Source: Albidovulum aestuarii
GTDB lineage: Bacteria > Pseudomonadota > Alphaproteobacteria > Rhodobacterales > Rhodobacteraceae
NCBI RefSeq assembly: GCF_029961185.1
Contig: NZ_JASBQQ010000006.1
Span: forward strand, 1 to 64,000
Direction of reading: 5' to 3'
DNA length: 64,000 nt
In this document: positions 8,555 to 16,921 of the stretch, in pieces
Layout of the letters: the number at the start of each line of letters is the position of its first letter
Position numbering within the stretch: position 1 is the stretch's first letter
Program-made: the position numbers and the translations under genes
The notes under the pieces: model-generated
Seen by the model: the letters and a program-made list of their open reading frames with translations, nothing else
Told to the model about the DNA's origin: nothing
Databases searched by the model: none

Positions 8555-9949
8555 TCAATAGCGGTAGTGATCAGATTTGTAAGGCCCGGCCACCGCCACG
8601 CCGATATAGTCGGCCTGATCTTGCCGCAGTTCGGTCAGTTTGACACCGATCCGTGCGAGATGCAGGCGGGCGACTTTTTCGTCGAGATGCTTGGGCAGGA
8701 TATAGACACCGGGATTGTATTCCGCACCCTTTGTCCAAAGTTCGATTTGCGCCAGAACCTGATTGGTGAACGAGGCCGACATCACGAAGCTGGGGTGACC
8801 CGTGGCGTTGCCGAGGTTCAGAAGGCGACCTTCGGACAGCAGGATGATCCGCGCGCCCGAGGGCATCTCGATCATGTCCACCTGGTCCTTGATGTTCGTC
8901 CATTTGTGGTTCTTCAGGCTCGCCACCTGAATCTCATTGTCGAAATGGCCGATATTGCCGACGATCGCCATGTCCTTCATCTCGCGCATATGCTCGATGC
9001 GGATGACGTCCTTGTTGCCTGTCGTGGTGATGAAGATGTCTGCGCTGTCGACAACATCCTCAAGCACAACCACTTCGTACCCGTCCATCGCGGCCTGAAG
9101 CGCACAGATCGGGTCGACCTCGGTCACTTTAACGCGGGCGCCCGCGCCACGCAGAGACGCGGCCGACCCCTTGCCGACGTCGCCATAACCGCAGACCACC
9201 GCGACCTTGCCCGCCATCATCGTGTCGGTGGCGCGACGGATGCCGTCGACGAGCGATTCCTTGCAGCCATACTTGTTGTCGAATTTAGACTTGGTGACGG
9301 AATCGTTCACGTTGATCGCGGGGAAGGGCAGCAGGCCCTTTTTGTGCAGGTCATAAAGGCGATGCACGCCGGTGGTGGTTTCTTCCGAAACGCCCTTGAT
9401 CGCGTCGCGCTGCTTGGTGAACCAGCCTGGGCTTTCAGCTAGCCGCTTCTTGATCTGGTTGAAGAGGCAGACCTCTTCTTCCGAACCCGGCGTTTCGATC
9501 AGGCCGGTTTCGCCCGCCTCGACCCGCGCACCCATCAGGATGTAGAGCGTCGCGTCCCCGCCATCGTCGAGGATCATGTTGGCCGTGCCTTCGGGGAATT
9601 GGAAGATCTTGTCGGTGTACGCCCAGTAATCCTCCAGCGTCTCGCCCTTGATGGCAAAGACCGGCACGCCGCTTTCGGCGATCGCGGCGGCCGCGTGATC
9701 CTGGGTCGAGAAAATGTTGCACGACGCCCACCGGACATCGGCGCCAAGGGCAGTCAGCGTCTCGATCAGAACTGCCGTCTGGATCGTCATGTGCAGCGAC
9801 CCGGCGATCCGCGCACCTTTCAGCGGCTTCGCGGTTCCGAACTCTTCGCGCAGAGCCATCAGGCCCGGCATTTCGGTTTCGGCGATATCAAGTTCCTTGC
9901 GGCCGTAGGACGCGAGGTTGATGTCTCTGACGATATAATCCTTGGGCAC
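8555..9949 (-). CDS. ahcY: Adenosylhomocysteinase
   Basis: A 464-residue S-adenosylhomocysteine hydrolase; it splits SAH to adenosine and homocysteine in the cytoplasm, relieving product inhibition of methyltransferases, including the many SAM-dependent Cob enzymes here. Motifs: [40 protein letters not shown] and the NAD site [11 protein letters not shown]; the C-terminus KSDHYRY is canonical. The GTG at 9949 has AAAGGAG about 8 bases upstream and gives the expected [10 protein letters not shown] start. In Rhodobacter capsulatus the LysR regulator HvrB activates ahcY, and an HvrB-like gene lies nearby at 11457. Confidence 0.97.
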   Translation of the reverse strand: MPKDYIVRDINLASYGRKELDIAETEMPGLMALREEFGTAKPLKGARIAGSLHMTIQTAVLIETLTALGADVRWASCNIFSTQDHAAAAIAESGVPVFAIKGETLEDYWAYTDKIFQFPEGTANMILDDGGDATLYILMGARVEAGETGLIETPGSEEEVCLFNQIKKRLAESPGWFTKQRDAIKGVSEETTTGVHRLYDLHKKGLLPFPAINVNDSVTKSKFDNKYGCKESLVDGIRRATDTMMAGKVAVVCGYGDVGKGSAASLRGAGARVKVTEVDPICALQAAMDGYEVVVLEDVVDSADIFITTTGNKDVIRIEHMREMKDMAIVGNIGHFDNEIQVASLKNHKWTNIKDQVDMIEMPSGARIILLSEGRLLNLGNATGHPSFVMSASFTNQVLAQIELWTKGAEYNPGVYILPKHLDEKVARLHLARIGVKLTELRQDQADYIGVAVAGPYKSDHYRY

Positions 9950-10017
9950 GGCGTTGCTCCTTTGCTTCGCCAGCCCGCTTATCATTGGGATGAGGCCGGA
10001 GCAACACAGCGGCGCGA

Positions 10018-10440
10018 TCACGCGCCTTGCTGTTCGATCATATCCATCGGTACGCCGCCTGAACCATCGAATGTTCCCGTTCCCGCGACGCAGGCGATAC
10101 CGTCCGAGCGCACAAAGACGCGCGTCCAAGTGCCGAGCATATCCGACCGCCACATCTCCAGTCGGCGTCCGTCACCCAGTTCGGCAGTGTCTTCGAGCGT
10201 TTCGTAAAAGTCGTAATAGAGTTTGCCGGTCAGTGTGGCATGCGTGTCGCAATAAGGTTCGGCGATATCCTGATTGTCACCGGTCGCTTCGATCATTTCG
10301 TAGACACTCAGATTGTTCGGCACAGTCGGCAGCGCGGACGGTCCTTTGAAAGATTCTGTGGGATCATTTGCCAAAGGTATTGCGGCCACCGCGATCCCGG
10401 CAGCGCTGACAAACAGTGACGCTATGATGATGCGTTTCAT
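10018..10440 (-). CDS. Exported hypothetical protein
   Basis: A 140-residue protein with a clear signal peptide ([20 protein letters not shown], cleavage near residue 20), so the mature part is periplasmic. Two cysteines (about residues 64 and 117) could form a disulfide. I do not recognise the family. It lies 68 bp upstream of ahcY on the same strand and could be cotranscribed with it. The ATG at 10440 is preceded by AAGGAGG, a strong ribosome binding site. Position between ahcY and hvrB resembles that of orf5 in R. capsulatus, but I cannot show that they are homologous. Confidence 0.75.
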   Translation of the reverse strand: MKRIIIASLFVSAAGIAVAAIPLANDPTESFKGPSALPTVPNNLSVYEMIEATGDNQDIAEPYCDTHATLTGKLYYDFYETLEDTAELGDGRRLEMWRSDMLGTWTRVFVRSDGIACVAGTGTFDGSGGVPMDMIEQQGA

Positions 10441-10555
10441 TGTGCCTCCTTCCGGTCAGACCGCATCCGATAACGTGCGAGTTGCGTCCGGGTTCCAACC
10501 GGCCGGTTTACTCCTGCGGCGGTCCGGCATAGGTCTCGGCTGATGGAGGACGGCG

Positions 10556-11155
10556 ATGAAGAAACCCGCTCGCGCGTGGCAACGCATGCTTTCCGGTCGA
10601 AGGCTCGACCTGCTCGACCCGACGCCGATGGATATCGAGATTGAGGACATCGCCCATGGCCTCGCCTTCGTGGCGCGCTGGAACGGTCAGACGGTGGGGG
10701 ACTGGCCCTATTCGGTTGCGGAACACTCACTTTTGGTGGAAGAGCTCTTCACCCGCGACAATCCCGATGCACCGGCCCGCTGGCGGCTGGCCGCGCTTCT
10801 GCATGACGCACCTGAATACGTGATCGGGGACATGATAAGCCCGGTGAAAGCTGCGGTCGGTCCTGGATATGGCGCGCTGGACGAACGGCTGACGGCGGCG
10901 ATCCATCTGCGCTTTGGCCTACCGGCGGCGTTACCTGTTGCGATCAAGAAGAAGATCAAGCGCGCGGATCGTATATCGGCCTGGCTGGAGGCGGTTCAGA
11001 TCGCGGGCTTTACCCGGCGCGAAGCCGACAAGTATTTCGGCGCGCCGGAACAGGCGATTGCGGGACTGACAATCGCACCGCGCGCACCGGCGGAGGTGCG
11101 CGCGGCCTTTCTTGAAAAGCATGCCGGCCTCATGGCCGAATGCCTACCGGGGTAA
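10556..11155 (+). CDS. HD-domain hydrolase (YfbR-like)
   Basis: A 199-residue HD-superfamily phosphohydrolase. The metal-binding residues are visible as His in SVAEHSLLV, His-Asp in ALLHDAPEYV and a C-terminal Asp in RADRISAWLEA. The spacing matches YfbR-type 5'-deoxynucleotidases and related HD hydrolases, although substrate cannot be assigned. The ATG at 10556 has GGAGGA 5 bases upstream. Its 3' end overlaps the convergent DUF1127 gene by 12 bp. Confidence 0.85.
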   Translation: MKKPARAWQRMLSGRRLDLLDPTPMDIEIEDIAHGLAFVARWNGQTVGDWPYSVAEHSLLVEELFTRDNPDAPARWRLAALLHDAPEYVIGDMISPVKAAVGPGYGALDERLTAAIHLRFGLPAALPVAIKKKIKRADRISAWLEAVQIAGFTRREADKYFGAPEQAIAGLTIAPRAPAEVRAAFLEKHAGLMAECLPG

Positions 11156-11359
11156 CCACCGCCAGACCGGCGGGCATTCGTCGGCATCGAAATCATTTGG
11201 GTCGAGGCCGATATCGCGCAGAAGGCGGTCATCGAGGTGACGCACCTCAAAGCGTAGCTTGCGAATTTCCTCTGCCGGATCGACGCAGTGCCGCTTCGTG
11301 TCGGTCGGCCGGTGCTGGAAGGTGGCGATTCTGAAGGTGTCTGCCAGTGTCGTTAACAT
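11144..11359 (-). CDS. DUF1127 (YjiS-like) small protein
   Basis: A 71-residue protein whose second half carries the DUF1127 signature: a basic amphipathic helix followed by LDDRLLRDIGLDPNDF. Short DUF1127 proteins in Alphaproteobacteria have been linked to small-RNA turnover and to phosphate and carbon metabolism, but this one is untested. It is transcribed divergently from the hvrB-like LysR gene; the roughly 100-bp gap between them carries a TTCAT-N5-ATGAA palindrome at 11380-11394. The stop overlaps the HD hydrolase stop region. Confidence 0.8.
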   Translation of the reverse strand: MLTTLADTFRIATFQHRPTDTKRHCVDPAEEIRKLRFEVRHLDDRLLRDIGLDPNDFDADECPPVWRWLPR

Positions 11360-11379
11360 TTTTCTATCTCCATCTGAAT

Positions 11380-11394
11380 TTCATGTCTTATGAA
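11380..11394. promoter_or_regulatory. Candidate LysR operator TTCAT-N5-ATGAA
   Basis: A perfect inverted repeat (ttcat, gtctt, atgaa) fits the T-N11-A pattern bound by LysR-type regulators. It lies 63 bp upstream of the hvrB-like start and 20 bp from the DUF1127 start, where autoregulatory LysR sites are often found. No binding data; positional inference only. Confidence 0.35.
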
Positions 11395-11456
11395 TAAGCG
11401 GTTTTACGGTAATCTGAGAGTCAGAAGGATTTCATATATGGTAGCTTGAGTTACAC

Positions 11457-12338
11457 ATGGATCAGATAGACTGGCTTCATTATCCGCCTCTGCCGGCACT
11501 CCGGGCCTTTGAAGCTACAGTACGGCTCGGCGGGTTCAGCGCGGCGGGGCGATCCCTGAATGTCACGCATGCGGCCGTGTCGCAGCAGGTCCGCGCGCTG
11601 GAAGCCTTTCTTGGTTTTGCGCTGGTAAACCGAGATGGTCGTAAGCTCGCCGTCACGCCGGAGGGCGCACAACTCGCATCGGCATTGAACGAAGGGTTCG
11701 GCACGATTCAGACGACCATTTCGGCGCTGATGGCGGGAGGCGAAGACCGCCCCGTCACCATCACCGTGACACCCACCTTCGCGACAAACTGGCTTATGCC
11801 CCGCCTCGGTCAATTCTGGAGCAAGCATGCGGAGGTTCCGATCTCTCTAAGGCCGGATGCAAAAGTGCTGGATCTTCGGCGCGACCGGATCGACCTTGGG
11901 ATACGTTTTGGGTTGGGCAACTGGCCGGGGGTGGAGGCCGAATACCTGACCTCCGCACGTTACGTTGTGGTCGGCGCGCCAAGGATCGTCGGCTCAGCAG
12001 GTCCCGTCGACCGGTCTGTGATGGCCGGGCTACCCTGGGTTCTGGAACCCGACTGGCCGGAACAGCGCAACTGGATTGATTGTTGTCTGGGCCTGGATCC
12101 GGCCGACCTGAACATCACCGAGTTTGCGAGTGAAGAACTGGCTTTGTCCGCCGCGCGGCAGGGCTACGGGCTTCATATTACCAGTGCCGCGCTGATCGAG
12201 GAGGATCTAAAATCGGGTGCGCTGCGTGTCGTATTCGACTCGGACGAAGACAATCCGGGATATTACATAGTTACCCCGCCCGGGCCGATCCGCCGGCCGG
12301 CCCGGCTATTCATCCGCTGGTTGCGGGACAGCGTTTAA
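11457..12338 (+). CDS. hvrB: LysR-family regulator, HvrB/GcvA-like
   Basis: A 293-residue LysR-type regulator. The N-terminal winged helix-turn-helix reads PALRAFEATVRLGGFSAAG and VTHAAVSQQVRALE; the C-terminal periplasmic-binding-like domain begins near residue 95. The DNA-binding domain is most like the GcvA group. The gene symbol rests on gene order: in R. capsulatus hvrB lies between hvrA and ahcY and activates ahcY in response to light, and here the same three genes are neighbours, with hvrA convergent and overlapping by 4 bp. Other LysR paralogues cannot be excluded. Confidence 0.8.
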   Translation: MDQIDWLHYPPLPALRAFEATVRLGGFSAAGRSLNVTHAAVSQQVRALEAFLGFALVNRDGRKLAVTPEGAQLASALNEGFGTIQTTISALMAGGEDRPVTITVTPTFATNWLMPRLGQFWSKHAEVPISLRPDAKVLDLRRDRIDLGIRFGLGNWPGVEAEYLTSARYVVVGAPRIVGSAGPVDRSVMAGLPWVLEPDWPEQRNWIDCCLGLDPADLNITEFASEELALSAARQGYGLHITSAALIEEDLKSGALRVVFDSDEDNPGYYIVTPPGPIRRPARLFIRWLRDSV

Positions 12339-12649
12339 ATCGCCAGATCGTCCAGTTTTTTACCGGCTTTAAGCGCAGCTTCGACCCAACGCGGTTTGCG
12401 GCCGCGGCCGGTCCAGGTTTCAGACTTGTTGGCGGGATTGGCGTATTTCGGCTTGGCCGGTTTTCTTTTGCGAACCGTCGTCACTCCGACGAGTTCATTC
12501 AATGAAAACCCGAGCGCTTTGGCTTTTTCTTCAATAACAGCAAGCGCTTCGCGCTTTTTACGCTCTTCGAACCCTTCAATCTGACGCGCCACCTGTTTCT
12601 GAAGATCCTTCAGGTCTTTCAGCGACATTGAAGTCAGGTCGATTTTCAC
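12335..12649 (-). CDS. hvrA: H-NS family nucleoid protein, HvrA/Spb-like
   Basis: A 104-residue H-NS-type protein: an N-terminal coiled-coil dimerisation region (SLKDLKDLQKQVARQIEGF) and the C-terminal DNA-binding core YANPANKSETWTGRGRKPRW. HvrA in R. capsulatus activates photosynthesis genes in low light and modulates nitrogen fixation. The GTG at 12649 has AAGGA 8 bases upstream. It lies 94 bp downstream of regA on the same strand, as in Rhodobacter, and its stop overlaps the hvrB-like gene by 4 bp on the opposite strand. Confidence 0.9.
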   Translation of the reverse strand: MKIDLTSMSLKDLKDLQKQVARQIEGFEERKKREALAVIEEKAKALGFSLNELVGVTTVRKRKPAKPKYANPANKSETWTGRGRKPRWVEAALKAGKKLDDLAI

Positions 12650-12743
12650 GGCTGCATTCCTTTTTATCGCGAATTGGCGTAGCCAGATAAAACCCGTGCA
12701 CGTGGTGATGCAAGGGGCTCTGCGTATTTTTAATATTTTGACG

Positions 12744-13298
12744 TTATTTTGGGCTACGTTTCGCCAATATCCGCTGCAAGGTCCGCCGGTGCATGCTCAA
12801 CCTGCGTGCAGTTTCCGAAATATTGCGGTCGCACAACTCGTAGACCCGTTGAATATGTTCCCAGCGGACGCGATCGGCCGACATCGGGTTTTCCGGTGGC
12901 GGTGGAAGCATATCGTCGCGCGATAACAGGGCATTCATGACATCGTCGGCATCGGCTGGTTTCGACAGGTAATCCACCGCACCGATTTTAACGGCCGCGA
13001 CAGCGGTTGCGATGGCGCCATACCCTGTCAGCACCACGACACGGCAATCGGGACGCCGTTCGCGTAGGGTTTCAACAACATCGAGCCCGTTGCCATCGCC
13101 AAGCCGAAGATCGACGACCGCGAAGGCGGGTGGGCGCGCCTCGGCCTTGGCCCGCCCTTCGGCCACGCTTTCAGCGGTTTCCGGCAAGAAGCCGCGCTTT
13201 TCCATTGCGCGCGCAAGCCGATTCACGAAGGGGGCATCGTCATCGACCAGAAGCAGTGTCCGGTCCGATCCCAGTTCGGCAAATTCGTCCTCGGCCAT
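12744..13298 (-). CDS. regA: Two-component response regulator RegA/PrrA/ActR
   Basis: A 184-residue global redox response regulator. The receiver domain has acidic DDD at about residues 18-20, the phosphoacceptor Asp in VVDLRLGDG, VVLTGYG and YLSKPADADDV; a Pro-rich linker (LPPPPENP) leads to a Fis-type helix-turn-helix, NISETARRLSMHRRTLQR, nearly invariant in the family. RegA controls photosynthesis, CO2 and N2 fixation and respiration in Rhodobacterales. The sensor kinase regB and the usual companion senC are not next to it here, which is unusual. GAGGGG precedes the ATG. Confidence 0.95.
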   Translation of the reverse strand: MAEDEFAELGSDRTLLLVDDDAPFVNRLARAMEKRGFLPETAESVAEGRAKAEARPPAFAVVDLRLGDGNGLDVVETLRERRPDCRVVVLTGYGAIATAVAAVKIGAVDYLSKPADADDVMNALLSRDDMLPPPPENPMSADRVRWEHIQRVYELCDRNISETARRLSMHRRTLQRILAKRSPK

Positions 13299-13421
13299 TG
13301 ATGTCCCCTCGTCAAGTTTACAACGGTTCTAAGGTGTTGCGTGGCGTGGGTCAATTTCAAGACGTGTCGGAGGACAGGCACCATTCTCCGAACGCGTCCG
13401 ACACGTATGGATCATCGGCGG

Positions 13422-13431
13422 TTAGCGCTAA
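13422..13431. promoter_or_regulatory. Candidate LacI-family operator (TTAGCGCTAA)
   Basis: A perfect 10-bp palindrome with a central CG lies 82 bp upstream of the LacI-type regulator start. LacI-family proteins often bind palindromes of this form and often regulate themselves, so it is a plausible autoregulatory site. Confidence 0.45.
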
Positions 13432-13512
13432 ACAGCGCGGCGGTGCGTTTGCTTGGACAACCGGAATCTTTGACGCTAATCAGGAACAAGGCAAACATTC
13501 CGGGGATATCTG

Positions 13513-14547
13513 GTGACCAATAACGGCCTCGCTGAACCACGCAGAACCTTGACCTTACGCGACGTTTCCGAGGCGTCCGGGGTATCCGAAATGACCGTTA
13601 GCCGGGTGTTGCGCAATCGCGGCGACGTATCACCAGCCACGCGGGAAAAGGTGCTTGAGGCCGCCAAAGCGCTCGGTTACGTGCCGAACAAGATCGCGGG
13701 CGCCCTTGCCTCACAGCGTGTGAACCTCGTCGCCGTGATTATCCCGTCGCTGTCGAACCTTGTCTTTCCCGATGTCCTCAGCGGTATTTCCGCAGAATTG
13801 GAAGAAACCGGCCTGCAACCGGTTTTCGGTGTCACCAACTATTCCGCCGAAAAGGAAGAGGCGGTGCTCTATGAGATGCTGTCATGGCGTCCAACCGGCG
13901 TGATCGTGGCTGGCCTGGAGCATACCGAAGCCGCCCGTGCGATGCTCGAAAACGCTGGCATTCCGATTGTTGAGATCATGGATGTCGACGGCAACCCGGT
14001 CGATTCCGTCGTCGGTATTTCGCATAAGCGCGCGGGGCTTGAGATGGCCCGCGCCATCGTCAAGGAAGGCTATCGGAAGATCGGCTTCCTTGGCACCAAG
14101 ATGCCCTACGACCACCGGGCGCGGAAACGGCTTGAAGGGTTTGAGGCCGGATTGGCAGAGGCCGGAATCGAATTGGCCGATCGTGAGTTTTATTCCGGCG
14201 GTTCTGCCTTGCAAAAAGGGCGCGAGATGACCGAGGCGATCCTCGCGCGCAATCCCGAACTCGATTTCATCTATTATTCGAACGACATGATCGGGGCGGG
14301 CGGGCTGCTCTACTGCCTGGAAAAAGGCATCGATGTGCCGGGCCAGATCGGGTTGGCAGGCTTCAATGGTGTCGATCTCTTGGATGGTCTGCCGCGCAAA
14401 CTCGCGACCATGGATGCCTGCCGCCACGAAATCGGTCGCCGTGCAGCCGCCATCGTCGCCGGACGGTCGGAAACCGGACTTGTTGGCGGGGAACGGGTCG
14501 AACTGACGCCGGTTCTTGAACCCGGCGACACGATCCGCCGGAAGTGA
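13513..14547 (+). CDS. LacI-family transcriptional regulator
   Basis: A 344-residue repressor. The helix-turn-helix and hinge are clear: TLRDVSEASGVSEMTVSRVLRN, then TREKVLEAAKALGYVPN with the ALASQR hinge, followed by a sugar-binding-protein-like effector domain (VAVIIPSLSNLVFPDVL, FIYYSNDMIGAGGL, GLAGFNG). It resembles the gluconate/GntR-like branch, but the ligand cannot be assigned and no sugar pathway genes are adjacent. The start is the GTG at 13513. A TTAGCGCTAA palindrome lies upstream. It is followed 4 bp later by the convergent cobF. Confidence 0.9.
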   Translation: MTNNGLAEPRRTLTLRDVSEASGVSEMTVSRVLRNRGDVSPATREKVLEAAKALGYVPNKIAGALASQRVNLVAVIIPSLSNLVFPDVLSGISAELEETGLQPVFGVTNYSAEKEEAVLYEMLSWRPTGVIVAGLEHTEAARAMLENAGIPIVEIMDVDGNPVDSVVGISHKRAGLEMARAIVKEGYRKIGFLGTKMPYDHRARKRLEGFEAGLAEAGIELADREFYSGGSALQKGREMTEAILARNPELDFIYYSNDMIGAGGLLYCLEKGIDVPGQIGLAGFNGVDLLDGLPRKLATMDACRHEIGRRAAAIVAGRSETGLVGGERVELTPVLEPGDTIRRK

Positions 14548-14551
14548 CCGG

Positions 14552-15304
14552 TCAGCCCCGGCGCAGGATATAGATATCCATGATCCAGCCGTGCCGGGCG
14601 CGCGCTTCGACCCTGGTCGTCACGATCCGGTCGGCCATGTCGCTAAGCGGCCCCGCCAGAATGATCTGCTCTTCCATACCGACATAGGCGCCCCACCAGA
14701 TATCGACGCCCTCCGGTGCGATTGACTGGAACGAACATTCGCCGTCGAGCATGATCGCGAGCGTATCAACTCCCTCCGGCCAGCCTTCATCGCGCAAGCG
14801 CCGCCCGGTCGTCACGGTAAAGGGCGCGCCAATCTCGTTGATCGGGATCGCATGGGCGGCTGTCAGCGCCTGAAGCGAGGTGATGCCGGGGATTACGGTC
14901 ATCCGCATTGGCAGGGTCCTCTCGACCCGACCCGCGATTCTCAGCGTGCTGTCGTAAAGCGACGGATCGCCCCAAACCAGCAGCGCAACGCGACCTGAAT
15001 TGCCGATTTCCGCCTGAATAGTCTCTGTCCAGACCTCCGCGATCGCATCGTGCCAGGCATCGACCCGCGCCCGGTAATCGGCAATCGCCGGGTCGCGCAC
15101 AGGCAGGTCGAATTCGACGAACCGCGTAGCCGGGTTGGTCACAACCTCGGCGCAGATCGAACGTCTGAGTTCGGCCAGATCCTCTTTCGCCTCACCCTTT
15201 CGGGGGATGAGAATCAGATCGGCCGAATTCAGCGCCTTGACCGCCTGAAGCGTCAGGTGATCGGGATTGCCCGTACCGATACCGATGAGAAGAAGCTCGA
15301 TCAT
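14552..15304 (-). CDS. cobF: Precorrin-6A synthase (deacetylating), CobF
   Basis: A 250-residue SAM-dependent C1-methyltransferase of the aerobic B12 pathway; it methylates C1 of precorrin-5 and releases acetate. The tetrapyrrole methylase fold shows LLLIGIGTGNPDHLTLQAVKAL at the N-terminus, LLVWGDPSLYDST in the middle and ITSLQALTAAH. CobF occurs only in the oxygen-dependent route, so it helps define the pathway type. The start at 15304 gives the usual MIELLLIGIG. It is the last gene of the unit cbtB-cbtA-(hairpin)-cobF behind the second cobalamin riboswitch. Confidence 0.95.
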   Translation of the reverse strand: MIELLLIGIGTGNPDHLTLQAVKALNSADLILIPRKGEAKEDLAELRRSICAEVVTNPATRFVEFDLPVRDPAIADYRARVDAWHDAIAEVWTETIQAEIGNSGRVALLVWGDPSLYDSTLRIAGRVERTLPMRMTVIPGITSLQALTAAHAIPINEIGAPFTVTTGRRLRDEGWPEGVDTLAIMLDGECSFQSIAPEGVDIWWGAYVGMEEQIILAGPLSDMADRIVTTRVEARARHGWIMDIYILRRG

Positions 15305-15323
15305 GATCCCCCAGATGGCAGAA

Positions 15324-15352
15324 GGCCCCGCGCGAGTCCATCGCACGGGGCC
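15324..15352 (-). terminator. Hairpin between cbtA and cobF
   Basis: A 12-bp stem with one mismatch (15324-15335 with 15341-15352) lies between the cbtA stop and the cobF start; on the minus strand it is followed by TTCT. It could terminate or attenuate transcription from cbtBA into cobF. Confidence 0.55.
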
Positions 15353-15374
15353 ACTTAGTTTACTTCGGCAAGAC

Positions 15375-16100
15375 TCAGGCCGTGTCTCGCGCCCAGATCC
15401 GCCCGGCGAGCCAGCCCATCACTGCCCAGACCGCCAGACCGACTCCCAACACGCGGGCGGAAAATGCGGCAGCAACCTCCGGTGGGGCTGAGCCGAAGAA
15501 CTCACCCAGCTCAGGCGCCCCGATAACGTGGGGAGCAGCAAGCAGGGCGCCCGCGACCACCCAAACCAATAGGTTCCGGCCGTAAGCCAGCAGGGCAAGA
15601 CCGGTTCCCGTGGCAAGGACCGTGCCCCACCACCAAACCTGTCGCGCGCCAAGATCGGCGGCAATGGTGCCCGGCAGTTCCGGCGCAAGCCCCATGGCCG
15701 GGGCAAGCTGGAACGCGACAAAGGCCCCGATTCCCCAGAGGATACCGTCCTGCGCCCTGATCTGGCGGCCAAAATGCTCGGCGAGCGCAAAGCCCGCGAC
15801 CAATATCAGGCCATAACCCGCATAGATCAGCCCGGTGAACAGCACCGTGAGCCCGTTGCGCATCAGGGCCGAGCCATCGCCCCCTTCGTCGGTGTGATCT
15901 TGCGCGCCCTCACCCTCTGCGTGGTCGTGGCCTGCTTCGGCAGTGCCCTCGCCAACCCCGGCGAAATGCACCAGCGCACCCGTTTCATATTCTTCGCCCA
16001 GAAGGATCAACTCCTGCACGAATGCGAAATGCAGCAGGGCGCCAAGCAACCCCGCTGCAAAGCCGGCGATCAGCCCGCCGGCCAGCATACGTTGAATCAT
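15375..16100 (-). CDS. cbtA: CbtA, cobalt uptake membrane protein
   Basis: A 241-residue CbtA-family protein with about five to six membrane segments (for example IAGFAAGLLGALLHFAFV, LTVLFTGLIYAGYGLILVAGFAL, LLVWVVAGALLAAPHVIGA). Between the first two segments is a His/Asp/Glu-rich loop (GHDHAEGEGAQDHTDEGG), a likely metal-gathering region. CbtAB systems are predicted cobalt transporters, commonly under cobalamin riboswitch control, as here. It follows cbtB by 21 bp in the same unit. Confidence 0.93.
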   Translation of the reverse strand: MIQRMLAGGLIAGFAAGLLGALLHFAFVQELILLGEEYETGALVHFAGVGEGTAEAGHDHAEGEGAQDHTDEGGDGSALMRNGLTVLFTGLIYAGYGLILVAGFALAEHFGRQIRAQDGILWGIGAFVAFQLAPAMGLAPELPGTIAADLGARQVWWWGTVLATGTGLALLAYGRNLLVWVVAGALLAAPHVIGAPELGEFFGSAPPEVAAAFSARVLGVGLAVWAVMGWLAGRIWARDTA

Positions 16101-16121
16101 CAGTTGGACCGTCAGCCCGCC

Positions 16122-16292
16122 TTAGTGGCAGGGGAACCCGGTCGCGTGGCGCATGTCATGCGCGGCGTCGTGCAGCGTCGCCGACTGGGCATGGCCCGCG
16201 ACGAACATCACGGTGGCGCCGATCAGGGCCACGAACAGAATGGACATGAGACCCGTGGAGGTCTTGGCGGCGGTTTGGTTCAGCGCGTTCAT
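16122..16292 (-). CDS. cbtB: CbtB, cobalt transporter small subunit
   Basis: A 56-residue protein with one membrane helix (MSILFVALIGATVMFVAG) and a His-rich C-terminal tail, LHDAAHDMRHATGFPCH, the CbtB signature thought to bind cobalt. GGAGA lies just before the ATG at 16292. The frame is open upstream, but that part overlaps the riboswitch, so the short form is correct. First gene after the second cobalamin riboswitch. Confidence 0.92.
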   Translation of the reverse strand: MNALNQTAAKTSTGLMSILFVALIGATVMFVAGHAQSATLHDAAHDMRHATGFPCH

Positions 16293-16339
16293 CTTTCTCT
16301 CCTTGCCGTCACACCCGACGGCGTTCGCGTTGCCTTCAC

Positions 16340-16535
16340 GCATGGCCGGTCTCCTGACTTGCGGGTCTTCACAGCTTTCCGCCTTCCCGGAGATGACCCC
16401 CAGTGGCCGTTGGAAAGCCGCTCGCCGCTCACAGTCGCGGGGGCGGTTGGGGCTTTGGGTGCCGCCTTTGGTCCACCCTTCCCCATTCCCGTTTCGGTCC
16501 GGACGCTTTGCGCCTGTCGGACACCATGCATATCC
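16340..16535 (-). promoter_or_regulatory. Cobalamin (AdoCbl) riboswitch upstream of cbtB
   Basis: Read on the minus strand, the region contains the conserved cobalamin riboswitch elements in order: GGGAATGGGGAAGGGTGG, CCGCCCCCGCGACTGTGA, GCCACTGGGGG, CGGGAAGGCGG and, at the 3' end, GCAAGTCAGGAGACCGGCC (the B12 box). The switch ends about 48 bases before the cbtB start, so it probably represses cobalt uptake (and perhaps cobF) when adenosylcobalamin is plentiful. The outer stem limits are approximate. Confidence 0.93.
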
Positions 16536-16603
16536 CATGTGCCAGCAAGCATGCCGTCCGGTCAAGGCGGATTAACGCCATGAAGGGTGCGGATTGCGAC
16601 CTT

Positions 16604-16921
16604 TCAACCCGGAATGCGCGCGATCGCCTTTTCCCGCAGCGACCCGAGCGGGCGCGCATCGGCAAGATTGCCGTCCTGCGATGCGGAATAGAGCCGCAGA
16701 AAGACCACAAGATTCGGGATATCCGCTTCGGTAATTTCTCCGAAAAGGTAGGCCGTCTTGCCTGCCGCCCGGAACGAGACCGTCGAGGGTCGCATACAGC
16801 CCGACATGCAGTCGACCTCTTGCAGGTCCGCATTGTTGCCGATTGCCGCCCGCATGCGTTTGGCCAATCCGCTCTGCCCCGCTGGGCAGGAGCGGCAGAC
16901 AGTGACGGTAACGCCGCTCAT
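16604..16921 (-). CDS. DUF1636 protein (second copy)
   Basis: A 105-residue DUF1636 protein, about 14 residues shorter than the copy at 29645. Four conserved cysteines occur as C-x2-C (VTVCRSCPAG) and C-x3-C (VDCMSGCMRP), a layout like thioredoxin-fold 2Fe-2S ferredoxins, so metal or cluster binding is likely but unproven. Function unknown; the family is repeatedly found in B12 clusters. It is the last gene of the long cob operon, overlapping cobA by 4 bp (ATGA). Confidence 0.83.
   Translation of the reverse strand: MSGVTVTVCRSCPAGQSGLAKRMRAAIGNNADLQEVDCMSGCMRPSTVSFRAAGKTAYLFGEITEADIPNLVVFLRLYSASQDGNLADARPLGSLREKAIARIPG

Noticed and set aside
9950-10017. A possible SAM- or SAH-sensing riboswitch upstream of ahcY.
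   Set aside because: The gap to the upstream gene is only 68 bases and I could not place the conserved pairing of any SAH or SAM riboswitch class in it.
16293-16565. Open frame extending cbtB upstream to 147 residues.
   Set aside because: It is the riboswitch read as protein; the CbtB family is about 60 residues and has a ribosome binding site at the short start.
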